Positions 47,399-59,516 of a DNA stretch of 64,000 nt are shown here, in pieces. Origin of the DNA: Histoplasma ohiense (taxonomy: Eukaryota; Ascomycota; Eurotiomycetes; Onygenales; Ajellomycetaceae); contig JAEVHH010000001.1 of the NCBI GenBank assembly GCA_017607445.1, positions 2,728,001 to 2,792,000 on the forward strand, written 5' to 3'. A program made the position numbers and the translations under genes. Positions within the stretch are counted from its first letter, which is position 1; each line of letters starts with the position of its first letter. The notes beneath the pieces are model-generated. The model had not been told where the DNA came from and did no database searches. It saw nothing but the letters and a program-made list of their open reading frames with translations.

Positions 47399-48840
47399 AT
47401 GGCACCAGAACCAGAAACATCGGCCTCAGCTTCCTGCAAAGTCGTGCTTGCGGCGAACGTTGCGCGGGGGCTTTTGGCGGAGGTCAATGAGGGGCGTCAG
47501 ACTCTGAGTACGGCGCCGCACCTTGTGGGATTTTTGGCCAATTTAGACCCGGCTGCGAAGATGTATGCGGATTGGACCGAGAAGACTTGTAAAGACAAGT
47601 GAGCGGAGCCTTTGTTTTTTTTTGTCCCGTTTCTCTTTTGTGGAGTGGTATATTGTATGCGTGCGCGAGATGCGCCTGACTTTACGATTGTGGTAGCTTC
47701 AATTCAGATACCATTGGGAGTTTTGAAGAATCGCGTTATGAAAAATTACTCCTAATTGAAGTTTTAATAAATAAATGTAAGAGTGAAAATCCGCTAACCA
47801 CCTGGCATTCTTAAATCTCCCCGCCAACAGCAACTTCCGCTACACCCTCCGCACCGTCTCGCGCGATGATATCGAAGATGCCATCCTCGCCGCCAACTCA
47901 GACCCAGACGTCGACGGCATAATTGTTTACTATCCCATTTTCAACAACAGACAGGACCAGTATCTCCAGCAAATCGTCGATATCTCCAAGGACGTCGAGG
48001 GCCTCAGCCACCGCTACATCTTCAACATGTACCAAAACATCCGCTTCCTCGACCCCCCCGAGAACAAGCAGAAATCCATCTTGCCTTGCACGCCACTCGC
48101 CGTCATCAAGATCCTCGAGTACCTACAAATCTACAACACTATCCTTCCCTACGGGAACAGGCTGTTTGGACATACGATATGTGTGGTCAATCGGTCTGAG
48201 GTTGTAGGAAGGCCGCTGGCTGCGTTGCTGGCGAATGACGGCGCATGTGTATATAGTGTGGATGTCACGGGTGTGCAACAGTTTACGCGTGGGGAGGGAA
48301 TTCGGAAGAGACATCATGAGGTTATGGATATGGAGGGGTGGGGGTTGGAAGATGCAGTGCCGCATTGTGATGTGGTCATTAGTGGAGTACCAGGGGATAA
48401 GTTTAAGTTTAATACGAAGTTGTTGAGACAAGGGGCTGTGTGTATTAATTTCTCTAGTGAGAAGGTGAGTAGTAAATTTGTTCTGGAGAGGGAGGGGATG
48501 GTTGCTCGCGTGTCATTTTGAAGCCATTATGAGAACGCTGACGAATGTGTTTATTTGTGCAGAATTTCGGACCGGAGGTGAAAGAGAAAGCATCCATATA
48601 TGTCCCGGCCATTGGCAAGGTTACAATCGTTGTGTTGCTAAGAAACTTACTGGTAGGTTTTTTTCTATTTCCGCTTTTAGCGATAATGGACCTTCTTGAA
48701 ATTTTCACTATATGTGTGTTGACTGCTTCAATCTTGTTGTATAGAGGATTGTCCAGAACCGCAGCCGTAATCGAGTCCAACCTGCAGATGCAGTTGAGAA
48801 GCCTGGCACTCTGGAGAGTGTCGTCACTCAGGCAGAATAA
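47399..48840 (+). CDS. MTD1: NAD-dependent methylenetetrahydrofolate dehydrogenase
   Basis: Cytosolic one-carbon enzyme oxidising 5,10-methylene-THF to methenyl-THF with NAD. Exons are 47399-47598, 47831-48464, 48563-48652 and 48745-48840; phases match and give 339 residues. Motifs include VDGIIVYYPIFNNRQDQYLQ, DISKDVEGLSHRYIFNMYQN, ILPCTPLAVIKILEYL, NRSEVVGRPLAALLANDGA in the Rossmann domain and HCDVVISGVP. The long insertion after GDGA-like residues (GVQQFTRGEGIRKRHHEV) is typical of the monofunctional NAD enzymes rather than the C1-THF synthase family. The active-site Tyr and Lys expected in the HRYIFNMYQN and folate regions are present or similar. Same strand as ATP1. Confidence 0.95.
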
Positions 48841-49608
48841 CAAAATGTTATCTTGTCAATCAGCATTTATATTTATATTATTCGCATCTATGGAACTTCC
48901 ATGTTCTACCATCTGGGATAAAAATGGTGGGTACCTGGATGAGGGCGAAAGCGGGGAGGCTGTTGTATATATCATAAAAACAACGACAAAGGCGAAAACC
49001 AAACGAAAATGGCCAAGGAACATGGCTTCATGGTATCCCTGAGTTTGACTTTTTGCAAGTTGGAGTCGGTACTGTTATATTTTATAGGTTCGGTTGGGTT
49101 AATCGGAGCTTTTGGATTTTGATTTCAATATCAGATCAGGGGATGTTGGATGGAATGGAAAGGGAGCAATCCTTGGAACATTATTATCATAACTAGCACA
49201 ATTATACTCATACGATGAATGAACCAAATGTTCATTAGGAATTGCCATGATATGATTGATGTGTCTTGGATAAAAAGGAGACTACGGGTTAAAATTACGT
49301 TGCTTGGAATATGTGTATGTATTCATTATTTAGATTGAAGGCAACAAATGAAATGCCGTTGGCAAGGTAGGAATTATATATATATTTCCATAACGCACAA
49401 TATCCCAGTAATAAACACCGTGGAGGGTATTTTTGCCAACCTCTTTATGCTCCAGCTACGAGCAGAACAAGAATCATAGCCGAAAAAAAAAAAGAATGCA
49501 TAAGGGAGCAACAAAAGCCATAGACTGTCAATTTATGGCCAAGTTTTTTTGCCCTTCCTGTTTCAGTTTCCTCAACAAGGTAATTAGCCCAGAAATCTCA
49601 TCATCTTA
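48841..49608. other. Convergent 3' region of MTD1 and SPC2
   Basis: MTD1 (+) and SPC2 (-) converge; about 770 nt of 3' flanks. Nothing else supported. Confidence 0.6.
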
Positions 49609-50379
49609 CTACTTCGTAGCTGACTCTACCCCCTTCAATGCCTTGATCTCGCTACTAAGCCAATGTTTAAAGGGTTCGGGATGAAACGTGCCATCCGCAG
49701 AAAACCATCTAGAAAAGGGAGCAGAAATTGTTGCATCTTGGAGAATAGCACCAGAGCTGGACGTATGTCTAATACGCAGTGTATATAACGGCGAATGCTT
49801 TTTGGTTGACGAGCGGATGCAGAGCTGTTTGGGTACATTCATTAGTCACACTATGCTAGGGCTCTTGACAAACACATATGTATATATATTTTGTATATAT
49901 AAGCATAAACACAATAGAAGCTCACCTTCTCACCCCCATCCGTAACCCCTTCAAATACTTGGCCAGCTTCCACCAGCCATAACCAGATTGTAAATGCTGT
50001 GTTGAGAATGAAGTACGAAATTACAGAGGCCATGGTCCACGACGTCGAAACCTCCCATTTCAGTCGACGATCGACGTAAAATAAGGCTCCTGCAATTGCT
50101 ACGGCGACATAGCCTAAAGTTAGGCGGACGTTGGATTTGAAGTTGTCTGCAGTGAAACGGTGGGGTTTTGGGAGAGATTTTAAGTATGGATTTATAGCAT
50201 CGTCGGTGGTATTTTTGAGATCTGGAGCAAGTAGTATAGTATGTTAGGTTTGCTTTCATTATTTGCCTCTTGCGCTAGGGTTATATATGTTGAGTCTGTG
50301 GAGTGCAATGGAGGAAGAGGAGAGGATTGGTGTAATTCTTACCAGATAATGAGTAGACGGGAACCTTGGAGGAGGCCAT
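49609..50379 (-). CDS. SPC2: Signal peptidase complex subunit 2
   Basis: Non-catalytic ER membrane subunit of the signal peptidase complex, linking it to the Sec61 channel. Exons, in coding order, are 50379-50343, 50221-49926 and 49824-49609; phases close and give 182 residues, close to the yeast and animal length. The N-terminus MASSKVPVYSLSDLKNTTDD is followed by LPKPHRF and two membrane spans, LTLGYVAVAIAGALFYVD and ISYFILNTAFTIWLWLVEAG, with the short lumenal-side KWEVSTSW between. The cytosolic tail after the second span (TLRIRHTSSSGAILQ ... APFSRWFSADGTFHPEPF) matches the Spc2 domain. Confidence 0.93.
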
Positions 50380-52103
50380 TGGCGGGAATGGGCAGTGTGG
50401 GCGGTTGCGATTAGATTTAGGGTGACAGATGCCAGTTCATAGAGTCATATCAGAAGTAATATCCTTATTTTATCCTTATTTAAGGGTTGTGATATATGGG
50501 GAAGAGAGCAAGCTGTCCTTGGGTTGGATTGTCATTTGGCTGCACTAAGCCTAAAATAACACAGTAGTCCAAAGTGGGACTAGAGAGTGCCAAGGACTCC
50601 GCTCCACCCTCTTCTTTTCTCCCAGACATCCTCCTTTCAATCTCAACTATTGGATGGTAGGAAGTTTTTCGGTCTGCTGCCGCACCTTCACCCGCCCCCC
50701 TTGCAATCCAACATGATTACGGGTTTGCGAATTACAGGATCGTGGTCTACACTGTCGGCCACCTTGCATGAGGTGGTATGCAACATAGCTGGGTAGTTAG
50801 TTACAAGTACTGGAGAATCTGCTTGTCTAATTTCAAGAACCCGTCGATATCCCAACCACTCCTGTATATTTGGACTCTTCGACTTTCACTCGGGCATCTT
50901 GCACAAGCTTGGCCTTCCACATTGAAAAAGTCTTCCAGAACTCGTTTTGGCAGTCAAAATTGTTTTCAATTCAATTGACGATTATATGTGGTACAACTCC
51001 GTGGCTGCCAGTCATTGCTTCCATCCAGTATGCATCTGTCACTCTATGCTCTGCGGCTAAGCCTCCAGGTGCAAGGAGTTTTCCGCGCAGCCTATTTGAG
51101 ATTGACAGCAAATGTCAAAAAAAGCGAAGGGAGCCGAATGCGATCTGCCCAAACCATCATGTTCAAGGCATAAAGGACCCTGCTCTTGGTTTGATATACG
51201 CCATGAATGTGTTTCCCCAAACCATTCTCAAGTTGCTCCCCACCATCTGTAACCCTCTCACATAGCCAACACAGAGGCATTCCGGGACTTAATGGCATAA
51301 ACGACAGGAAAATGAAACACCACCTCCAACCTAAGCAGAGCCAACAGACTCCATGAACACGTCGGATCCGATTATCTTGAAGAGGATCGCTTTTGTTCTT
51401 TGAACTTCTACGCAGGCCGCTCTCGGCGAAAAGAAATGGGCGGTAAACTCTGCTGAATCATTCTAGTAGAGATTATCATCTCCCAAAACTGCAGAAGGCA
51501 GTTTGTGGCCATTGAACTTTTATGTAGACTACCCATTCCATCAAGCCACTTTAGCGGCAAGAAAATCGTTGTATCCTATATGCTCCTACGTTTAGATGAA
51601 AACCTCAACTACTGAGCTTTTCCAGGACCAGAATTGAACCACAACTTGGTATCTCAACTTCTCAACCAAGTTATTCAGTATAATATAATACAACGAAAAA
51701 TATTCAAGTGGAGAGAAAATGTGATATGAGGTTCGCCGAAGCATAAGTATTGTCTGATCTTGATGTGACGGAGGGTGAGATGACAAGCAAAGCTGGGTAT
51801 TGGAGTGATAATTTGTCCTGAAAGAACTTGAAGCATGGACACGCGGGATCATATATGTGTTTAAGGAGACGTGCCATTATCTACGAGTTCATCTTCATTC
51901 TTCTTTGCTAAATATTTGATTTTATGTTTTTTTCAAAGGGTCAATGCTAACAACAGAATTTGAAGTCCCATTGCGATTTTGAACTTTAAAAAAAGGGTAT
52001 TTAGCTATCGGGACCACTTTTATCCGATGCGGCTCCTCACTTCGTCTGGATCCAACTCCTAATACTTCCATCCCAACATAGACGCATTTGATATCTCTTT
52101 GCA
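50380..52103. other. Divergent upstream region of SPC2 and EMC3
   Basis: About 1.7 kb between two genes transcribed apart. Frames at 50587-50796, 50870-51265 and 51592-51852 have no recognisable domain or signal. Nothing more is supported. Confidence 0.55.
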
Positions 52104-53305
52104 ATGGCGGTCCAAGGGGTGGAACAGACCATCCTTAGGGATCCAGCTCTGTTGTATGTGTTCATCCATATCTTTCCTCAATTCCTATCTTGAACGCTAA
52201 TCTAGCTCCAAACGATGAAGTTACTGGATCCTCTTCCCTATCACAGTGGTAATGGTAAGGAATGTCCCAGGGGATTGCGGCGTGTCAGAAGCTGTCGCCT
52301 TACTCATGCAGCCATCTAATAATTATTTATTGTATTGCTTTATTCTTATATTCTAATATGTACGTAAAACTCCTTGTTTAGGTGTTAACTGGAATTTTGC
52401 GCCACTACGCAACTGTCTTCCTTGCAACTCCGGCCAAAAATGCGTTGACGCCCGCTGAGTCCCGGGAACGCCTGTCGCTCTTGCGCGGTGTCAATCTACG
52501 AAATAATGCCTCTGCTGTTCTCACGCCACAATCGCTTGCGTCTCGCAAGAATTTTCTTATTACCGGCTACAAGGAGGGCTTGTTCCTGAAAGACCCAGAG
52601 GCACGTGGTGGTGGACCCGTGAACCCCATGACAGATCCTGCAGGCATGGATGCGATGATGGGCATGATGAAGGGTAATATGGCAATGATGATTCCGCAGA
52701 CGCTCATTATGGGGTGGATTAATGCATTTTTTTCTGGATTCGTTATTTGTATGTTTTGCACTTCTCTCCCTACTTATCCAGGAATGTTGCTAGTCGCCCG
52801 CGGAATGGAATATGAAGGGACGCGGGGACTTACGCTAACTATTCATACAGTGAAACTGCCTTTCCCTTTGACTATTCGATTCAAGTCCATGTTACAATCT
52901 GGGGTTATGACTCGTGATCTTGACGTGAGATGGGTTTCGAGTTTGTCATGGTATTTCCTGAATTTGTTCGGCCTCCAACCTGTTTTTGGATTTATCCTGG
53001 GCGGCGATAACTGTGAGTGATATATCTTGTTCTATTTTCCTTCCTTGTTTTCTCTTCATTCTACTATTCTCCGCAAGGTCTACTATTTATTAGCGAGTGC
53101 TCTTGCTAATTGCACATACGTACTAGCTGCAAGCCACATGACCGAACAGATGTCCCAGATGAATCCCAATGCGGCCGCGAATCCCTTCGGACCTGGCCAG
53201 GACCCCGATAAACTGTTCTTGGCAGAGGCGGAAAACCTTGAAGTCATGGAACATTACTGTATTCTTGATGGCATTGAAGAGAGATTGTTACAGAGAGTTG
53301 GATAG
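52104..53305 (+). CDS. EMC3: ER membrane protein complex subunit 3
   Basis: Core insertase subunit of the EMC, of the Oxa1 superfamily, inserting tail-anchored and multipass proteins into the ER membrane. Exons are 52104-52153, 52221-52254, 52382-52748, 52851-53012 and 53127-53305; phases close and give 263 residues. The N-terminus VEQTILRDPALFYWILFPIT is strongly diagnostic and is split by the first intron. Three hydrophobic segments are visible: YWILFPITVVMVLTGIL, TLIMGWINAFFSGFVI and WYFLNLFGLQPVFGFIL. The Met-rich loop DAMMGMMKGNMAMMIPQ precedes the second segment, as in the family. The C-terminus LEVMEHYCILDGIEERLL is conserved. A 34-nt exon 2 makes the gene easy to mis-call. Confidence 0.96.
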
Positions 53306-53627
53306 AAATGATGATACGATGATGTATTATATTATTGAAATTTATAAGAGCCGAGAGACAGTTTATTGTCTAATCTTGATGTTCGGATTTGATTATATAC
53401 TTATTATGTCTTAGGAGCGTTTCTTGAGATGAAATAAAGATAAGTACAGAAAGTCCTATAAAATTAGAAATGTCCATCCGTAATAATAATCGTGTCCCAT
53501 CCCTTGCATCCGTTTACTCAGTAGCCATGTCATATCAAGTCCCTAGACCAGTCTCAGGTATCAAAACAGAATGAGGAAAGAATCCCACTGACGCCGATCC
53601 CAGTAACATCGTTAATTCGGCCGAGAC
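53306..53627. other. Convergent 3' region of EMC3 and FAS1 gene
   Basis: About 320 nt between two stop codons; only 3' flank sequence seen. Confidence 0.6.
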
Positions 53628-54397
53628 TCAGTGATAATTTATGACTCGATTAAGAATCCATACTTCCCCGTTAGACGCCTGAGTCATAATCTTCAGAACC
53701 TCGATTTTATCAGGATAAATCTATCCAGCCATTAGCAAACTGTCAACTCAATGAAAAGAACTGAAACGAAGATCGGAACACGCACATAAACTTTCCCATC
53801 ATCTTCCTTTTTCCAATAAATCGCGCGACCACCGACAGTCTTAACTGTCTCCTGAGACGGCCACGGGCACATTGGTACAATGTGTGCTTCAACGAAATGC
53901 TTTAGATTCTTTTCCGCTCTCGCTTCCCCTTCCTTTGACGTATACGCTGCTTCGCCAAAGTCTCGATAATCTGCTGGATCCTCCCAAGGTTTGCGGGGCA
54001 ATCCATGGATTGCAGAATTCAGCGGAGCTAGCACAATACTACTCTCCGTCCCATTATTGAAACGGGTGGAGACAGCCTCGATATCCCTGGTGAGAGAGGA
54101 GAAGATGTTGACTTCTCGAGTCTTAGAGAGGATGTCGGAGATGTATAAGAGTGATTGCACTTTTTCATCAGGGTCGTTGCCTTCGCCCTGTGGGCGGTCG
54201 TTGTTGTCCCCCATTACAATTTGGTCTTGAGGCGGGAGGAGGAGTGTGAACGAGTTTGGGATTGCTTCAAGGCAAGTGGGAATTTGCAAGTTTCGCGGTA
54301 GGAGGCGGCGGCGACTGACGAAATTCTCAAGGTGGACGCGGACAGCGGATACACTGAAGGAAATTGATAATATGAGGAAAAGAAGGCGATACTTCAT
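53628..54397 (-). CDS. Secreted FAS1 (fasciclin-like) domain protein
   Basis: Exons, in coding order, are 54397-53786 and 53720-53628, phase 0, 234 residues. MKYRLLFLILSISFSVSA is a clear signal peptide, so the protein enters the secretory pathway. One FAS1-type domain runs from about DEKVQSLLYISDILSKTREV to the end. It has the SIVLAPLNSAI block (the H1-like motif) and, after an insertion (KPWEDPADYRDFGEAAYTS), KNLKHFVEAHIVPM (the H2-like region). It ends GEVWILNRVINYH, equivalent to the GVIHVID strand of the domain. There is no obvious GPI-anchor tail. Fungal FAS1 proteins of this type are vacuolar or cell-surface; the exact role is unknown. Confidence 0.85.
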
Positions 54398-54804
54398 AGT
54401 TATCAGTGGATGGAGTCCGAGGACTCGACTTCGAGGTGTGATTTCTCATAGCCTTGAAGAGAGTGGATGATATCATCACAAGATGGTTTGACTAACTATC
54501 GTAGGATCCATGGATGTGCCAGTTGATAGAACACGTGATCTACATCATTTGATGGGTGATTACATCATATGGCATGAAGCGAGACTCTTTTGTCCAGGCG
54601 GCGAAGGAGTATGCTGGCAGAGAGGAAACGAACAATCCAATCCAACAACTCTAACAGTTTTACAAACGATCTAGTTTTTCTTTTTTCCTTTTTTTCCTTT
54701 CTTTTTTTGGACGCAGAGTACTTAACTAGAATCAGGGTTGTAAGTTTCATCAGGTTTTTGCTTGGCTTTTATAACATATTATGGGGCTCAAAATGCATGG
54801 AGCA
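54398..54804. other. Divergent region between FAS1 gene and tRNA
   Basis: About 400 nt with a T-rich stretch at 54673-54710. No gene. It probably includes the FAS1 promoter. Confidence 0.5.
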
Positions 54805-54876
54805 AGCATGTTGGCGCAGCGGAAGCGCGCCGGGCTCATAACCCGGAGGACCTTGGATCGAAACCAAGACATGCTA
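54805..54876 (+). tRNA. Initiator tRNA-Met (CAT)
   Basis: A 72-nt cloverleaf without intron. The acceptor stem AGCATGT pairs perfectly with ACATGCT, followed by discriminator A. The first pair is A-U, the anticodon stem has three consecutive G-C pairs (GGG/CCC) around CTCATAA, and the T-loop begins ATCG and has A at its end (ATCGAAA). These are eukaryotic initiator features and distinguish it from elongator tRNA-Met. The anticodon is at 54837-54839. A short T run follows at 54887-54892 as a pol III terminator. Confidence 0.96.
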
Positions 54877-55140
54877 GGGCAATAATTTTTTGTAATTTTA
54901 TTTTTCGTTTTTACACTTTCATCTATTTCCCTCGTTTTCTATAATTTCTTTGTTCCTACGACTAGGCCAAGTGTATGTAGGCATATAAGAATCCTCTTGG
55001 GGGAATGATGGTATCTGATGGTATCACGTGATTGTTATCGATAAACGATCAATCTCTTGGCTCAAATCGTGAACAGCACCCTATATTTGTGACAATTAGA
55101 TTTCGCCGCCGCTGTGCCGTCATTGAGAATCCCCAGCAAG

Positions 55141-58100
55141 ATGTCTGAACTGCAAGAGTTTTTGCTAGTGGTCGAGGATAACAGAGAGCAGGCTCTGGGA
55201 ATTGCTAGTATCGCAGCCCAAAGTAAGTCTTTTCCATTTGATTCTCGATTTGCCAGGATCCAGAGTACTGACAGGCTTCTGTATTTTAATTCGGATTGTT
55301 CTTGCAGAGCTTGAAAACAAGCAATCAACTTTGATTGGTTTAGTTCAGTCTCTGGGTGAATATATCAATGACGAAAATCCTGCAATTCGGGGGAAAGTAG
55401 TTTCATATTTGACAGCGGTCATAAAAGCGCTCTCGCCGAATTTCCTTTCCCGCCAACAAATACAGGCCCTGACGGACTTCTACTGCGACCGAATTGAAGA
55501 TGGAGGGGCAATAGCAGGTCTGGATAGGCTTCAAGGTCTTGATCGTTTTACCGAAGATATGACTGAGAGGGTTATACGATCGTAAGTGCGTCAATGAATG
55601 ATTATCCAAGGCCTACTTTTTTATATAGGTCGGTGTTTGGGTTGGCAAATATATTTCTTGGGGAATGCTCACGTACGTCCAGAATTCTCCAGCACTTTTC
55701 GGATTTACAGACTCGTCCACAGTCCCAGCGTTTCCAGCTTCTTCAACTTCTCAATGGCTTAATGTCAAATCACAGGACAGGTGCGAGCTTACCCCGCAAT
55801 CGAGATTTTCAGAGAGACGCTTATCAAAACATACAGCACTGCGAGATATGGGCGATGAATCGTTAGTTGGGATTGTTGACCTTGTGAGCGGAGAGAGAGA
55901 CCCAAGGAATCTCATGCTCATTTTCTCCATTCTCAAGGTCCTTATGGTGGAATGGGATATATCGAACCATGTCCAGGTTGCGCACCCGACCACTGAACTA
56001 CACGTTGAACTTCAGAGTTGGCTAACGTCACGTATATAACAAGGCCCTTTTTGATTCGGTATACAATTATTTTCCCATCACATTTAAACCTCCGCCAAAT
56101 GATCCATACGGCATCACAGCCCAAGATTTAAAGACCCGTTTGCAGAATTGCATTTCGTCAACTCAGCTTTTCGCGCCTTATGCGTTCCCTTCACTATTGG
56201 ATAAATTAGATTCCACATCGCTGAATGTGAAGGTTCGTGGACGTCTGATCTCCTTATCATTCAATACTGCTAACAACGCTGCAGAAAGACGCCTTGAACT
56301 CGCTCTATGCATGCATATCCTCATACGACCCGGCCACTGTGTCGCGCTACTCGATAAGCGTATGGGATACTTTGAAATTTGAGATTTTTCATGCGCAGGA
56401 AGAAATTATTGCGGAAGAGTCATTGAGGGTGCTTCAATGCCTAGCAAGGCGACTTTCCACCATTACCACGAAATCCCAAACTTCTGCTCTCGTACAATAC
56501 CTGAAACCAATAACGAAGGAATGTAATGAACAACTACGCGAACCACAACAGAAACAAGCTCAACCAGCGCGACAAATCCTGAGATCACTTTCATCTGCCT
56601 CTTTGACATCCTTTACACTGATTATTCAGGACGTCATTGTACCATTACTTACTGTTTATCAACATGCTGATGGAATTGCCAAACAAAGAGGTCTCCTAGA
56701 GGCTTTCGTTGCTCTATTTGACTCCGCCATTGATATTCTTGGAACATGGACTACTCCCGGATCAGATTTTTCGAAGGAAAACCCTCTCAGCCCCTTTGAG
56801 GAGCGTTTACTTGAAATATTCAGCCAAGCGCTGATGGGGTCCGCGAAGGATGAGACCTCGTTCCGGCTTACCTCCATGCAAGGCCTGCTCCGCCTATCCA
56901 TCCTTCGAGGGTTCTTACAGGATAACGAAATAGGCCTTTTTGTACAGTATCTCGATGACATTCTGCTGACGGAGACATCGGGAAAACCCGAGCTCAGGAA
57001 GACAGCAATAGACGCTCTGGCTGGAATATCGGAACACAAACCGCGCCTCATTATGGATATCTCATTTCCAGCTCTCATGGCTATGCTTCCAGATTCTGAC
57101 AAAGGTGTAGATCCTGTATATCTCAGTATTCTTGAAATCCTTGCTCAGATCAGTATTGGGAAAGACATATTCGAAACCCTCGTCCGGCGCCTCTTGGGTA
57201 GGTTGGAGATTTTACTACAGCCCGGAAATACAAGCACTTCTGCATACCCCCGTGCGATTTTGTTGACGATACTCTACGCCATGGATCGAAAAGGTTTGGA
57301 AAATGACTCTACCATTGATTATTATTATGATCAGATACTGGTAAAATTGAGTAGGCGAGCGGCTATTGCAACCCTCGAAAATGGTACTACGACAGTTATG
57401 AAAGACCCGTCCGTTCTTGACGTTCTTGGGCGTCTGTTCAATCTCATAGTCCGGTCTCTCCCTCTCAAGAAACAAGATGAAGTTTGCGAGAATGTTTACA
57501 GCCTTTTTGCAACAAATGATGACTTTGTTCCAGTCCCATTTTCATCAAATGTCACACACCTTCGACGGCAAACCATGATCCTGTCAACTTACCTTCTTGC
57601 TGGACTACCCAAAGACTCTAAGCTACCATACACGACGCCCGACATGACACACCTTATTAGGGAATTAGTCCAGCATATTATGGTCGAAGAAACCCCCTCT
57701 ACCCATCTAGCACTCGCACGTCATCTTGCCCTCCTCGTCAACAAATTCCTACCAACTACGCAATTATCGACCGCTTCCTCAATTCTCTCATCCCTAATCC
57801 AATCCCATCCCACACCCAAATCCACACTAACACCCATGCCAAACGAAACACTCTCTCCAGCCAAAATCCGCACAATATTTTGGTTATCCAAAGCATTGAT
57901 ACTCCGACTCGCGCCTTCAACTCCCGAAATACTCAACTCACTCTTAATTCTCCTCTCGTCGTCGGACGCCCAAACGAGCACAATCTCTGCCCGAGGGTTC
58001 TCCCTCCTCCTAAGCCCGGATGATGTCCTGTCAACCAGAAACGGTGCTGTCATCCGGCTTCTTTCCAAACAACGCGTCTTTTCCACTCTGGTCCCTCTAA

Positions 58101-58753
58101 TCTCCAAAAACGTGCGAGAACTTAATACTGGCGCAGCCGACGCATCCCGAACTCCACCCCATACAAAACAAGCCTATCTCACAGCTCTGTCTGGTATTCT
58201 CTCCACCATCCCCTCGTCTCTCGTGATGCCAGAACTACCAACTTTACTTCCTCTCCTCCTGCAGAGCCTAGACTTGACCGACCCCCTTTCACAACCTATA
58301 AAAGCCGGAACCCTGGAGACACTAGCTGTAATAATTCGCGATAACGGTGTCAGCGTAATTAGCGAAGTGGGCTATGTGGATGATTTGGTGAAACGGTTGT
58401 TGAAGACAGCCGCACATAACACCACAGTGTCAACATCAGCAGCAACGCCGCCAACAACAACCACCGCCGCAACTAGCTTCACCTCAACGCCAAACTCCCC
58501 ACGCATCCGCGCACAATCACTCCAGTGTCTCTTGCTCCTCGCGCAGACGCCTGGCGTTTCGGATTCGACTTCACCAGGAGCCAAAGCTGCTAGCGCGAAA
58601 CTATCACCATTGCTTCCTTTGAAGAGCGTGGTGTTGCGCTCCCTAAAGTCTGCGCTTGATGACCCTATACGGGACGTGCGGAAGGCCGCGGTGGATGCGA
58701 GAGCGGCATGGCTGAGGGGGGTGGAGGATCTAGCGGGCGACGAGGAAGATTAA
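55141..58753 (+). CDS. MMS19: MMS19/Met18, cytosolic iron-sulfur assembly targeting factor
   Basis: HEAT-repeat scaffold of the CIA targeting complex that hands Fe-S clusters to nuclear DNA repair and replication enzymes; Met18 in yeast. Exons are 55141-55222, 55308-55581, 55629-55780, 55837-55976, 56044-56232 and 56285-58753; phases close, giving 1101 residues. Diagnostic N-terminal blocks are LIGLVQSLGEYINDENPAIR, KVVSYLTAVI and LTDFYCDRIEDGG, then GDESLVGIVDLVSGERDPRN and LKVLMVEWDISNHVQ. Exon 5 has FDSVYNYFPITFKPPPNDPY. The C-terminal part is a chain of HEAT-like helices ending LDDPIRDVRKAAVDARAAW. A Ser/Thr-rich insert lies near 58430-58495. In exon 3 a stretch (GLANIFLGECSRTSRI) is not one I recognise from the family; a hidden in-frame intron is possible but the best candidate (42 nt) would be very short. 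Confidence 0.95.
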
Positions 58754-59516
58754 TGGAGTCATAGACACTTCGTTTTAGTTAAGAAATGGAAGAAAGGCAG
58801 GAAAGCCAGGAGCGAAGCAAGAGAATGATTCAAGAGACTCTTTTTGGATGGGGAGAATCGTCTCTAAGGAGCTTAGTCATTTTATTTTGTTGTTCTAAGC
58901 TCGATGCTCCATTTAACGTCTATTGAGGCCTTCCTTCTTTGGAGAGTTAGATTTATTTACATAGCCGGTTCACCACGTCGTCCCACTAACTTCGTTTGTA
59001 TCGTACGTACTTTTGGACTAGTAACCTTGGATGAACTCTCGTAAAATGTTCTCCTTACCCAGGGATTTGCTCAGAACACATTAAGGGGGAAGGGGAAGGA
59101 TAGATCTCGCACCATCAGCTTCCGAGTTATAGCGAATCTATGCAGTAATTAAACTCAAAGCAAAACACCCAGATGAAAAATTCTCAGGCATGGCAGTTTT
59201 CACACAACAGAGTACTACCTAGGGAAGTTAATCAAGTATCTAAATCATGTCAGAGTTGGTACAGAATGAATTACAATGTCAATTGATGATTTATGCCCTT
59301 CTCCTGATGCGACGATAACATGTATCACCCATATATATACATAGCATAAAAAAGGGTAGCAATATATCAAGCATCCCTGCTTTCAGGCTACCTACCACAG
59401 GTCCCATTAGAACATGAAATTTATCTCATGTACTGAATAAAATCTGCGAAGGAGTTGAATTTATCTATTAGAAGGCACAATTTTCTTCCGAGCACAAGCG
59501 ATCGAAAGTTCCAACT
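58754..59516. other. Convergent 3' region of MMS19 and KH-like gene
   Basis: About 760 nt between two stop codons. No gene, structured RNA or repeat was recognised. Confidence 0.6.

Noticed and set aside
55641..55682. Extra 42-nt intron in MMS19 exon 3
   Set aside because: In frame either way, but the donor is poor and the length is below the usual fungal minimum; left as coding.
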